Below are positions 44,049-54,712 of a DNA stretch of 64,000 bases, piece by piece. The stretch covers positions 11,079,412 through 11,143,411 of the forward strand of contig NC_133485.1 in the NCBI RefSeq assembly GCF_025370935.1. Direction: 5' to 3'. A program made the position numbers and the translations under genes. Every line of letters begins with the position of its first letter. Position 1 is the first letter of the stretch. The DNA comes from Choristoneura fumiferana (lineage: Eukaryota > Arthropoda > Insecta > Lepidoptera > Tortricidae). The notes beneath the pieces were generated by a model that was given only the letters and a program-made list of their open reading frames with translations, was not told the origin of the DNA and did no database searches.

Positions 44049-45019
44049 ATGCCATGCGGTAACATGAGCAGCGAACATACACACAGTTGTGGCAAACTTA
44101 CCAACTCGAAAACGCGTCTTACTGGAGACTCTAATAAATCATGGCGGGAAAAATCCAAAGGAGTGTTAAAGAGCATCAAGAATTTATGGCGCGAAATCAC
44201 CGTGGAACCATGTTTGTTTACTTACATGCTCTGCACAGCGCTGTCGTCATTTGCCGTTCAGAACATGCACTTGGAAAAGGCGTGCAGGGTCAATTTGGAT
44301 TACGGCGAAGAAATATGTGACAGAATTCAGCATAGAAATGTTACTGGACTGGAAAAGGAAATGAAGTGGCAAAGGTAGTCGCTTGGAAGTTCCCGCTTCA
44401 GACAGCTATACCCGCTGTTATGGTGCTCTTTGTTGGGGCATGGAGCGACAAAAACAAAAAAAGGAAGATATGTATACTGTTCCCAATGATTGGAGAAATT
44501 ATTGCTAACTCAGGATTACTTTTAGCAACGTATTTTTATTACGAAGTGTCCTTATCGGCGACAGTTCTTATTGAAGCACTTCCAGCGGCACTAACTGGCA
44601 GCTACATTATTATTTTTATGGGGATGTATAGTTTCATGGCAGATAGAACATCAGTGGAAAACAGAACATTTCGTTTGGGGATTGTGACTATTTGCATTAG
44701 TTGGGCACTCCTATGGGGACAGTACTAAGTGGGATATTCTTACGACTTTTGGGATACTACGGTGTGTTTTCTTTGCTTCTCGTTTTACATTGCGGCTCGT
44801 TGTTATACGGTGTACTTAAACTTGAGGATGTTGCGGCCATGGAAGATAAAACGAACGAAAATTGTGCTCCTAACAATAAATTTAAAAAAGCAGTGTGTGA
44901 CGTCTTGGGACTTGTTGTTAACACTTTGATGGTAGCGGCGAAGCCGAGAGCATTTGGAGGGCGTATGGAAATATTTTTGATACTTGGCTTGTATATCATT
45001 ATGGTTGGACCATTGTATG
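44049..45019 (+). pseudogene. Gene C: SLC46-family transporter exon 1 with two frameshifts
   Basis: Three overlapping frames together reproduce a first exon like those of genes A and B: start at 44049 (or the in-frame ATG at 44064), helix 1 after I-T-V-E-P, the loop with L-E-K-A-C-R-V and an N-V-T sequon, motif GAWSDKNKKRK, helices 3-6, and G-P-L-Y-G before a GTAAGT donor at 45020. The frame slips once near 44360-44380 and again near 44695-44720. Both slips are in the same direction, as if one base were missing each time, and protein similarity continues across both. No exons 2-5 were recognised in the 6.4 kb before the assembly gap. Either this is a decayed tandem copy of the family, or an intact gene damaged by sequencing errors and a gap. 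Codon content is otherwise well preserved, with no internal stop outside the slips. Confidence 0.8.
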
Positions 45020-45737
45020 GTAAGTAATGTGAACAAAACCTATATTCGGATTTAATCTTTTAAGTCTGTTTTTTGAAAGTTCTAGAAAAAGGATAAATAC
45101 TAAAAGGATTGGTACTTTCACAACGTTTCCTTGTGGATCCGCCTATTTAACCTCAGCAGGACCAAATAAATACCTATAGGTGACAACGTATAATAATTAA
45201 TATAAAAAATAGCCCACTAACTCAAAACTCATTTTAGAGCGGTCCACATCCTCCACTCTTTCTCTCATTTGGACTTAATATTTTGTCACTCCCATAATAA
45301 AAAAAAATCCTTCGATTCGTTTAGGCTAAGAAGCGTGCCAAGAAATTACCTAATCAATTATACATAGGTAGTTATGCACTCGAAAATCACAATTGTTTTT
45401 ACTGGTAGCTGTCGAGTAAAAAAGGACCCTTTTTCAAAATGATCCCTTATGTTAGAGGTGCAATAAATTTTTCATGGAAAAACTAATTTTCTGTACAAAA
45501 GAAATGACGAATCGTAAGTTATCTTAATTTTTTATCATCATCACCGTCCATAAAATAAAAAACCTTATCATATTTCTACCGATAATATAATATTTCGTGT
45601 TTGATATAGCCTTGATGATTTTTTAATTATTTATTACCTAGTCATATGTAGGGTAATTGGTGTAAAACTTAGACGCGAAATTAAGATTAATAACTTACCT
45701 GTTGAAAAACGTCACATACCTAAAGCAAAAGAAAAAG
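45020..45737. other. No exon seen downstream of gene C exon 1
   Basis: AT-rich sequence after the gene C donor. No match to gene B exons 2-5. Confidence 0.5.
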
Positions 45738-45915
45738 ATCATCATCATCATCATCATCAGCCTTAAGCCGTCCACTGCTGAACAAAGGCCTCCCCCGAAC
45801 GCCACAATGAGACAACTCGTCACTTGCGTCCACCGGTTGCCCGTCCACCGGTTGCCCGCAACTCTCACACACGATGTCGTCAGTCCACCAAGTGGGAGGC
45901 CTGCCAACTTCGTCT
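45738..45915 (-). pseudogene. RTE-type retrotransposon 3' end
   Basis: On the minus strand the sequence encodes G-R-P-P-T-W-W-T-D-D-I-V and then runs to a (GAT)n tail at 45738-45758, the same terminal part as the fragment at 47240-47360. It is a short 5'-truncated insertion. It lies in what would be intron 1 of gene C. Confidence 0.6.
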
Positions 45916-45982
45916 GTCAAAAAAACAACTGAATAAACCTTTTTATTTTTTAGGTATCTTGCTATTACTGTGGCCGTATTGT

Positions 45983-46049
45983 TTGACCCTCTGACGTTTG
46001 CGATCGCATTTACCATCTCGTTGTACCCTTCGACGGTGAAGTACCAAGA
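45983..46049 (+). repeat. Block shared with 39746-39812
   Basis: About 60 bp aligns without gaps to 39748-39810 at roughly 70% identity (for example GGTTTGTGATTGCATT against CGTTTGCGATCGCATT). Substitutions fall equally on all three codon positions, which argues against coding constraint in either direction. Confidence 0.5.
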
Positions 46050-46155
46050 TCTCCTAACTGAATGAAGTTTGACATGCAACTGAGGACTTTAGCACCCGAA
46101 AGCTAAACCTCCTAAGTTGCATGTTCGAGATCTATCAGTTAGGAGGTGTACTTCC
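46038..46155. repeat. Imperfect inverted repeat with nested hairpin
   Basis: GAAGTAC...CTCCTAACTGA pairs with TCAGTTAGGAGGTGTACTTC across about 118 bp. A smaller stem TTTAGC/GCTAAA lies in the loop. It overlaps the end of the conserved block at 45983. Confidence 0.55.
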
Positions 46156-46187
46156 CTCGCCTTGCTTTCATACTAGGCACGCACTTA

Positions 46188-46343
46188 ACAGAAATAGGAG
46201 GGGGGGGGGTTAATTAAAACGTCCTCCAAATTATAAACAAGTCCGTACTTAGTAGATACAAGGGAGAGAAAAAAATAAAGTTAGTTCGCGATTGACCACT
46301 TCCAAACCGAGACGTTTTAATTAACCCACCCTCCTATTTCTGT
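46188..46343. mobile_element. 156-bp MITE with G-run and near 8-bp target duplication
   Basis: The inverted ends are ACAGAAATAGGAGG and CCTCCTATTTCTGT, extending through TTAATTAAAACGT. Flanks CGCACTTA (46180-46187) and CACACTTA (46344-46351) match at 7 of 8 bases, suggesting an hAT-like origin. Confidence 0.65.
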
Positions 46344-46733
46344 CACACTTATACAATGGCATATGATTACAATTAAACCACTGTTGGTTTGAACTAGCAA
46401 ATTATTTTATCTTTTCAAACATTTCAATGAAATACGCAAAAAGTTTGGATGAGGCACTTAACGTCTCAGCAAAAAACTTGAACACTTTTTGACCTAAGTA
46501 CCTATGTATGCGCACAACGCACATGCATTTCAATCTAGGTGAGGGCTGTGCAGTGCTAGCAAGGACTTTTGCGATAAATGTCAACGTTCGATCCGACAAG
46601 AAGCGTGGCAGCTGTTAATATGATAATTGTGTCTAGAATTTACTGAGTTAATAAATAAAAGGTAATAAATTTCATATAAAAAAATCTATGAATATTTATA
46701 CCTGACTTATCTTGAATAACATACTTAGTGACC

Positions 46734-47385
46734 CCAGTATCGTTTGCCAACAGGTGGTCTTAGACCAAGGACGACTAAGATCATGTCTAATGTTCATGTC
46801 ACACCTGTACCGGTTATCGTTGGGAACGATACACTCAAAGTTGTTGACCTTGTTGTCTAGTTAGGCAGGTCCAAGAGGTTGCCCGAAGAGTCCAACTCAG
46901 ATGAGAAGCGTTCGGGAAACTTCTTACCATCTTTTCGTCCAAATTCCGCATGCCTGAAGATTAAAGTCTTCAACAAGTGTGTTGTTCTCAGTGATGATTA
47001 TAGTTTTGAGACGTGGTCCATTACTGCTGGCTTTTTAGAGAGACTTACTCGTGGAGTCACTCAAAGAGCTGAGAGAGCTAGAAAGAAATTCACCGAAGAA
47101 CTAGTCACCAACATAGCTTGAAGAATAATAGTTAGTTGAAGAGGCAATGGGCGGGCCATATGACTCGAAGAATAGATAAACCGTTGGGGGAGAAAGGTTC
47201 TCGAGTGGCAACCATGAAACGGAAGGCGAGGAGTTGGCAGGTCTCCCACTGTGGGTGGACTGATGATATCATGAGAGTTGCGGGTAACTGGATGAAGATG
47301 GCTGTCGGTAGTCTCACTGTCCAATCCATAAACAATGGATGTCTTCTGGCTGATGATGATGATGATCTTGTGGGAGATAAACTTG
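46734..47385 (+). pseudogene. RTE-type non-LTR retrotransposon, RT C-terminus, multiply frameshifted
   Basis: Translated pieces in different plus-strand frames reproduce in order the C-terminal part of lepidopteran RTE-like reverse transcriptases: a K-T-K-start region near 46790, V-V-Y-L-G near 46850, K-V-F-N-K-C-V near 46965, F-E-T-W-S-I-T near 47005, R-V-T-Q-R-A near 47060, then Q-W-A-G-H-M-T-R-R near 47140 and W-T-D-D-I-M-R-V-A-G near 47260. The 3' end runs into a (GAT)n tail at about 47350. Frameshifts and stops make it non-functional. Confidence 0.7.
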
Positions 47386-47639
47386 ATTTGCAACTTAACA
47401 ATTACAACGTATGATTATTGTAGTTAGGTAAATTGATTGTCTCATTTGACTTTAAAGTAAGTAGTTGTGGTTAAGATGTCTGCTCAACTACTCTTATATT
47501 GAACACAGTCACGAATGGGTCATACAAAAATGTCCTTGAATTACGAATCATTTTGAAGTAAATTGAGGTGGAATTTGACACCTTATAGACGAAGTTAAAA
47601 TTTGTATGAAAGCTCCGTTGTGACATTTATGAGTATCTA

Positions 47640-47822
47640 ACTTTCGCCCGCGACTCCGTCTGCAGAAAATTCGTTTAATGCAATTTTCCGAAGTAAAAAC
47701 CATCCTATGTCCTTTCCAGGGTCTCACACAATCTTCATACAGAATTTCATTTACATGAATTGGTTCAGGAATTTAAACGTGAAGAGATAACAGTCAAACA
47801 CACTTTCGCATTTATAAATTAG
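47640..47822 (-). repeat. Dispersed repeat, 10528 family, inverted
   Basis: CGCCCGCGACTCCGTCTGCA at 47646 and the TTCGCATTTATAA end at 47803-47818 mark the inverted ends. Confidence 0.6.
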
Positions 47823-48021
47823 CAAGTACATTTAGTAAGGATTTTCGTGTCACAAGGGAACATTTTCCAGTCAGTAATTTTTTATGCTTAAGTTCGATTT
47901 AACATAGTCCCCCTTTTCCCCTCGTTTGTTGGTTTGGGTCCAATCAAGCAAGTAAAATTTCACCAATTTCCACTGATTGGCATAATAAATGAAGATTGAA
48001 CATTCAATTACAGCATTATAT

Positions 48022-48438
48022 AAAAAAAACCGGCCAAGAGCGTGTCGGACACGCCCAAAATAGGGTTCCGTAGCCATTACGAAAAAATTAAGTAATATTT
48101 TTCTGAGAATTTCGTATTTTATACGGAATCTTCCATAGTTTAGGTATATTTTATACCTTAGGCTGCTATTTACTCTTAAACTACTAATAATTCTCAAGCA
48201 AACTTAACCGTTATAGTTTTTCTTGAAAGTTTGATATATTTAATACCATCCTGAATTTTTTCAAATTTTTCCACCCACCGGTTTAGATTTTAGAGGGGGG
48301 GACGCTCGATTTTAATGAAAATTTGCACTTTAAAGTTGAATATTTCGCAAACAAATCGCTGAATCGAAAAATTGTTTCGTAATGGCTACGGAACCCTATT
48401 TTGGGCGTGTCCGACACGCTCTTGGCCGGTTTTTTTTA
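48022..48438. repeat. Fold-back derivative of the CGGCCAAGAGCGTG repeat
   Basis: The left part is a normal 5' half of the repeat. About 280 bp in, the sequence switches to the inverted 5' end (from TTTCGTAATGGCTACGGAAC), so both termini are the same 68-bp sequence in opposite orientation. The normal right end with (GACA)n is absent. Confidence 0.75.
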
Positions 48439-50959
48439 CATTTTATAGAATAATGCTTGTAAGTCATACCCATCCGACTGTTGCCTACGTACTAAATAAT
48501 TCGTTTCCTTAAACAAATGCAACCGGATAAATGGCGGAAAAAATCCTGTATCAAGAGGTCTAAGTCCGCTGTCCTTCACTTCAAGATCACTATGTGTCGG
48601 GAAACGTATGTATACAGCGCCTATTCGTTATTATTTATCAATTTACGAGTCAGTTAATTGATTTGCAATTCAATGCAGTGTGTTGGCATTCGTCGCAGCG
48701 ACGACGTGGGTTTTATTTTGAAATTTAATTGATGTTTTTTGAAATTAAATTTTGAGGACGATGGTAAAAAAAACAAGTCTTAGATTGACTCAAAAAAAGG
48801 TTTTGATTCGGCGGTTATATGTGTTAATTTTTTCGACAGTGTACACGTTACAGCGGTGGTCTAATTTAAACTATATAGTTGTCGTTACTTTATTCGCGTT
48901 TGAAGTTGATTCATACAATAAAGTACAAATTCATTTATTTAACACCACAAATTAAGACAATAATTTAACCAAACTAAAAATAAAAAGTGTAAACAATAGG
49001 CCATCTTATATTTCGCTTCAAAGTGATGACACGTTTTCGTATTTTTTGGTTCTAGTCATGAAATATTTTCTAATTTAATTATGATTACTTATTGTGAATT
49101 TCTTCACCACATTCACAATTGAAGGTGATACGTAGTTGTTGTCTGCGGCTCCATTTGCGAAGAGTCCGTTTATCGCTATTCTGCCGGAACTTTTAAATTT
49201 TTCAGGGCTAAAAGTATAGTATGTGTGTACATATTATGCATGTATGTATATAACTCTTTATTGTACATAAACCATACAACAAAACACAGATTATAATTAG
49301 AAAGAGATGTACAAAAACCAACTTATCCCATGAAGGGATTTCTTCCAGGAAAGTGTCCTTTGTATTATAAACTATTTGTGTGCCTCCTCTAAATCCAATG
49401 ACCACCCATACTGATACACTGACACACTCACAAAGTTTTGCATTTACAATATCAGTAGGTTAACCTCATTAGTCATATTCGATTGCGTAGGTCAGTGTTC
49501 CGGCAAATATGTTTATGAACCAAATGTGTCCATCTTGTTTATAAATCTGTTTATAGGATTATATTTTGTGATTTTAAGAGGACAAGCTAGCAAAGCAGTG
49601 AAAACTATAACCAATCAACTGGTCTTAGGCTACACATCTACTATAGAGATATGCTAGAACGCGTAGCTGTAGGTATGTCAAAAAAAAATTAGCCGATTAT
49701 AAGTTTTTGGTGGCTGTTGAAACTGACAAACTTATAAACATACCAAAGGCGAAAGATAGCTAAAAAATGACCTAGGTTGGTTCGATTTCCTTAACTCGCT
49801 TGAGAAGATTGGGTAATCTTCTTTGTGGATATTTTCCTTGAAGTTTTTTGAAGCCTCACACATTGAGCTAGCAGCGTTAATTTTTCCGAATTGGTACAAA
49901 TAGAGATTTTCAAAAAACAAGCAACTTTTTGTTTGTGGTGTCTATTGGGTGGCAAAGATTGCTTTCCAGTTTGATGTCCAGTAGCTTTGGCTATGTGATG
50001 TCTATCAGTCAGTCGGTAGTATTCGTTTTGTTATTTATATCATTATCGTCATCATATCAGCCGTAGGACTTCCACTGTTGGACATAGCCCCAACCATGTT
50101 TTATAAGTACCAATAAGTATAATATTACAAGATATCCGCAGAAAATTTGTGTTGAACTGCACAAATTGCATGAGGTTTTTTAGTTCAATGACATACCTTT
50201 GTTTATTCAAATCCCCAAAACTGTATTTTTATAATATGTCACCAACAAGAACTGTCCACATTTTTTCCCTTTACCAAGTTATAAATAACTTCCCACGCAG
50301 TACATTGATTACCTTTTTGGAGTTTTATAAATTTATAATCACAATAATAAATATTAAGCAAAGCACGGAAAGAGTGAGGTGTTTTAAGAATTTGCATAAC
50401 ATGGACATTCAACGGTAGTTGGTCTCATGAGTAATTTTATTATACTAACGAAATTATTTGACATAGACTGCTTTTCTTCTATGAGCTTGACGTCGCCATT
50501 AAAACGAATATACTGGCCTGCTAAGCCGAAAGGCGCTATGTCTGAGATACGCCCTTTTAGTTTTTTTTGTTCCATTCGATAGCTAGACAAGTTTTGCATC
50601 TAATTATATAAGCCATATAGCGCTATCTTACCTAAAACGTTTAAAAAAATCACTAAGTAGTTTTTCATATCTCATCTTTTTCTTAAATTACTATGAGGTT
50701 GAGTGCTATGTCGATTTTCCGAAGCCAAACAGCCGTACACATAGGCACACATTACATACATTACACACATAGATTATTATACTATAGAAAAAGAAAAAGA
50801 CTTCTTCTAGTTTTTTCTTTTATTATCTTTTAAAAATCGACAGGTTGTAAACTCCTCATTTTATTGAAAACAGTTATAACACAGGACAGTTAGTCCACAC
50901 CACACAAGCTTTAAATTGGTGAAAATCAACAAAAAACATGCATAAAATGAGTCAATCCT

Positions 50960-50960
<1 letters not shown>
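48439..50960. other. No gene seen apart from the tail at 49247-49372
   Basis: AT-rich sequence. Several short frames exist but none shows a domain or splice-bounded similarity to the transporters. Confidence 0.45.
49247..49372 (-). repeat. Non-LTR retrotransposon 3' tail, inverted
   Basis: ACTCTTTATTGTACATAAAC ... GAAGGGATTTCTTCCAGG is the reverse of the 14510 family, without a long pentamer tail. Confidence 0.5.
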
Positions 50961-50962
<2 letters not shown>

Positions 50963-51012
<50 letters not shown>

Positions 51013-51029
51013 GTGTGTGTGTGTGTGTT
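50963..51029. repeat. (AT)n / (GT)n compound microsatellite
   Basis: About 23 AT units followed by about nine GT units. It lies 380 bp before the 450-N gap. Confidence 0.9.
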
Positions 51030-51406
51030 AATAATATTTAAGTAACTAACCTTTATTAAGTACTCAGTGCTACTAACGTTTTCGTAATTATGTAATAGCA
51101 ACTAATGGTACATGCATAATCCAACTGATCTAAAATTGTAATTTCACCCAAATACCGGAATAATCTTTTGGTTAACGCTCGCAGTTGAAATCAAGTAATT
51201 AATTGGTATTTACTCGGCTTAATTAGCTGTGGTTAATGATAATTTTGTAACGTGTTCGAAAAGGCGGGATAAGGAAGGAGAAGTGGCCCCCGTCAAGAAC
51301 TAAGGATTATTTTAATGTCGGTTGTTTGCTATCAGATCTTATAAGTAATGTAGATTTTAGATATGTTGTATATTTTCGAGAAAAAAATTGTGCTTGTGTC
51401 AACAGG

Positions 51407-51856
51407 NNNNNNNNNNNNNNNNNNNNNNNNNNNNNNNNNNNNNNNNNNNNNNNNNNNNNNNNNNNNNNNNNNNNNNNNNNNNNNNNNNNNNNNNNNNNNN
51501 NNNNNNNNNNNNNNNNNNNNNNNNNNNNNNNNNNNNNNNNNNNNNNNNNNNNNNNNNNNNNNNNNNNNNNNNNNNNNNNNNNNNNNNNNNNNNNNNNNNN
51601 NNNNNNNNNNNNNNNNNNNNNNNNNNNNNNNNNNNNNNNNNNNNNNNNNNNNNNNNNNNNNNNNNNNNNNNNNNNNNNNNNNNNNNNNNNNNNNNNNNNN
51701 NNNNNNNNNNNNNNNNNNNNNNNNNNNNNNNNNNNNNNNNNNNNNNNNNNNNNNNNNNNNNNNNNNNNNNNNNNNNNNNNNNNNNNNNNNNNNNNNNNNN
51801 NNNNNNNNNNNNNNNNNNNNNNNNNNNNNNNNNNNNNNNNNNNNNNNNNNNNNNNN
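51407..51856. other. Assembly gap (450 N)
   Basis: A run of unknown bases; open frames predicted across it are meaningless. Any exons of gene C that lie here are invisible. Confidence 1.
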
Positions 51857-52654
51857 TACGAACTACGTTCTAATTATTTGCTCGTGTTGTCGTGTTGGTC
51901 ACACACGGTATTTTTTCGCATGCTTATGTAGTTTAACGATTGGGCTACACAGGAAACAGCATTGCTGCACATAACGTGTGGCAACACATGCTGAGTGAAT
52001 GCCCTTTTTGGTGTCCTGTATTTCACCACGTATCTTAGTTTTAGTGTTTTTTCTGCAAGGTGGTGGTACTGATGGAACTAAAGTACTCGTAAAGCCCTCT
52101 TTTTCTGTTTCATTTGGCGTGGCATACACTACAAATTATTCTGGAAAATTACCTTTTATATCAATGGAGACAAATGAGCACAGTTCAACTGATGTTAAGT
52201 GATTACCGTCGCCCATTGACTTACGCAGCACTATCAGGACTACAGATGCTATACTTACGTAATTCAAAGATTGACACTACCGGGCACTGAATACAATTTC
52301 GATATACTTTAAATATACAAGAATAATGAAGAAGATAAAATTACCTTTATATACCATGGCTGACGGTGTGACACTTAGTCTATATAAGCGCTTGCAATTA
52401 CATGGAATTTGCATGCACTTTAAAGCGCTTTTTCGACTCTTTAAAACCCCGTATACTCCTTTCTTGAAGAACCTCATTCTGTAGATCGTTGGGAAAACTT
52501 CGACAGGAAACTCATTCCATAACCGAAAAGAGATAATATTTTCAATTCTCATACCTAAATGAACAGTTTACCAATTCAATAATATGAAACAAACGTACAC
52601 CGAGGTAAACGTATTGAATAATGCATCATTGAAAACCACAATAACAGTCAATGA
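51857..52654. other. Orphan contig between two gaps
   Basis: About 800 bp of sequence bounded by N on both sides. It is not part of the 11-kb duplication. Apart from a retrotransposon remnant at 52345-52552 I see nothing recognisable in it. Confidence 0.8.
52345..52552 (-). pseudogene. Jockey-like non-LTR retrotransposon RT C-terminal remnant
   Basis: A minus-strand frame of the orphan contig reads F-R-L-W-N-E-F-P-V-E-V-F-P and then F-F-K-K-G-V-Y, the pattern seen at the C-terminal end of Jockey/R1-like reverse transcriptases in insects. Only about 60 residues match. It is isolated from any other retrotransposon domain. Confidence 0.45.
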
Positions 52655-52664
52655 NNNNNNNNNN
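52655..52664. other. Assembly gap (10 N) at the duplication junction
   Basis: A short run of N directly abuts the start of duplicated block copy 2. Fixed-size short N runs usually mark a scaffold join of uncertain distance. Confidence 1.
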
Positions 52665-52898
52665 AATAATTAACATGAACGGCCGCTGGTAGAGGCTAGT
52701 ACTCGTATGTTTATAATATAGGTAATAATGTTATGATGATTGTATGCTGGCCATATTATATTAAACGCTGAATATTCATTGATTTTGCCAATCCATATAA
52801 TGATGGTTGTCAGTGGGTTTTTTCCATTTCATGAAATGACCGGCCTCATTATGAATCAATTCTAATATTGGCCAAATCATCCACTAATATTATATCAA

Positions 52899-53495
52899 AG
52901 GTCTACGAACACTGCTGTCAATTTGTGAACGGTATGCGGCATCACATGGCCTTACTATAATGTAAAAGACTGAGTTAATGGTGTTTAGGTACGGTAAAGG
53001 ACCGGATATCATTCCGACAGTAAAGTTAAATGGTATCGAGTTGAAAATTGTAACCAGTTTTAAATACCTGGGACATGTATTAACTGACACATTAAAAGAT
53101 GATGATGATCTGGAGCGACAAAGAAGGGCATTGCTATGCGGGGTAACATGTTGGCGCGCCGGTTCGCTCGCTGCTCGGACCAAGTCAAAATATCTTTATT
53201 CGGGGCTTACTGTCAGGCGTTCTATACGAGCCACTTGTGGTATCGTTACACCAAAAAATCTTTCAGTAGACACAGAGTGCAGTATAATAATGCGTTTCGT
53301 GCTATACTGCAGCTACCGTGGCGCTGTAGCGCGTCTGGCATGTTCGCCGTGAATAGGGTAGACGACTTTTACGCGGTCATAAGAAAAAGACACTGGTCTT
53401 TTGTTGCGAGAGTGAGCGAGTCGGTAACACTATTGTTAAGGTAGTGAGTGCGACGTGCTACTTTGGCAATAAAATTTTTATGCTGCGCGTGTAAT
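52899..53495 (+). pseudogene. Non-LTR RT fragment, copy in duplicated block 2
   Basis: The counterpart of 25664-26266. Small deletions in homopolymers split the frame, so the same protein similarity is spread over two frames, around 52978-53130 and 53136-53444. Confidence 0.75.
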
Positions 53496-54162
53496 GACAT
53501 GTAAAATTGTAAATTTTAATTTTAATTGTAATTTTAATTTGCTTGTTATTTTACCATTTAATGTAAACTATTCGATCAGGTAGTTACAATTGAAATTCCG
53601 GGATTATATAAAATCCCGTGGGAAACCCCAAACTTATATCGTAATCCTCATTGAGGTGTTGTGTTAAGAACAACTATCCCGTGGGAATATTACAATAAAA
53701 GTAGCCTATGTGTTATTTCAGACATCCAGCTGTTTACATATATACCAAATTTCATGACTAAGCCCAGCGTAATCTGGAGTGCGGCAATGAATGAGTAAAC
53801 AGCTTTACAGACTGCAATGCAGGATAATGAATAGATTTATTTTTCCCTGCATGGCAACATTGACATAGATAATTGTCATAATTGATCGCTCGTTTTCGGC
53901 TCGAAATTCGAACTTGTGATTTTATTTTGCTTAATGTACAAAATGTACACACTCAATAATATCATATTTTAATTTTATTAAGTTAATGTTTTTTATTAAG
54001 TCATATTTTATTAAGTTTTTCGCGATTCCCAAGGTCAAAGAATCGAATTACTTTAAAATTTCAGAGAAATAATGCGTTGTTTGGGAGAAACGTATCAAAA
54101 TGGTGTTGTAGAGCGCCATCCTGCTCTGTCTCGTTTTTTTTCCCGTTCTGGCGGTTCACTTT

Positions 54163-54374
54163 TATATTAAAGATGCGAAAGTTTGTAAGTCTGTTTGTTT
54201 GTTACTTCATTACATTACGTCTATCCCATTGAATCGATTTAGATGAAATTCATACAGTAGTTAGAATCCCGGAGAAGGACATAGGATAGTTTTTATCCCG
54301 GAAAATTGCATAGTTCCTGCGGGATAGCGATAAACAAATTCTACGCGGACGGAGAAGCGGGTAACGGCTAGTAA
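54163..54374 (+). repeat. Dispersed repeat, 10528 family (block copy 2)
   Basis: The counterpart of 26925-27112 with a complete 3' end reading GCGGGTAACGGCTAGT. Confidence 0.65.
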
Positions 54375-54582
54375 TGTAATATAACACAACAACCGCACAC
54401 GGTTCTAACGATTTCGAAGAAAATTAAATTTAAAGGATATTTTTTGTCTAAAAATCAAACGGTCAAGGTTTCATCTTTAGCTGTGATCTTTAGAAAATTA
54501 GTTTATTTTTATTAGGTGCCTCGATAATACGCTTGCTGGCGCCATCTATTGGCAAGATATACAATGACCGTACAAACATGTA

Positions 54583-54712
54583 CAGTCAAGTTCGTAAACT
54601 CCTGAGCAAAATTGTATCAAAATATCTGAACACGCTTCTACTCCGTTAACAATAGAGTCGTGTTCAGATATTTTTTATCAAATTTTTGCTTAGAAGTTAA
54701 TGAACTCGACCG
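54583..54712. mobile_element. CAGTC-ended fold-back MITE (block copy 2)
   Basis: The same insertion as 27325-27466, with shortened A runs and small changes. TA flanks are retained at both ends. Confidence 0.7.

Noticed and set aside
45953..46060. Candidate exon 2 of gene C behind an acceptor-like TTTTTTAG
   Set aside because: Spliced in phase it reads G-I-L-L-L-L-W-P-Y and stops soon; it is unlike exon 2 of gene B, and the block recurs in gene B intron 4 as a non-coding repeat.
51326..51974. Long open frames across the N run
   Set aside because: They exist only because unknown bases are read as open.
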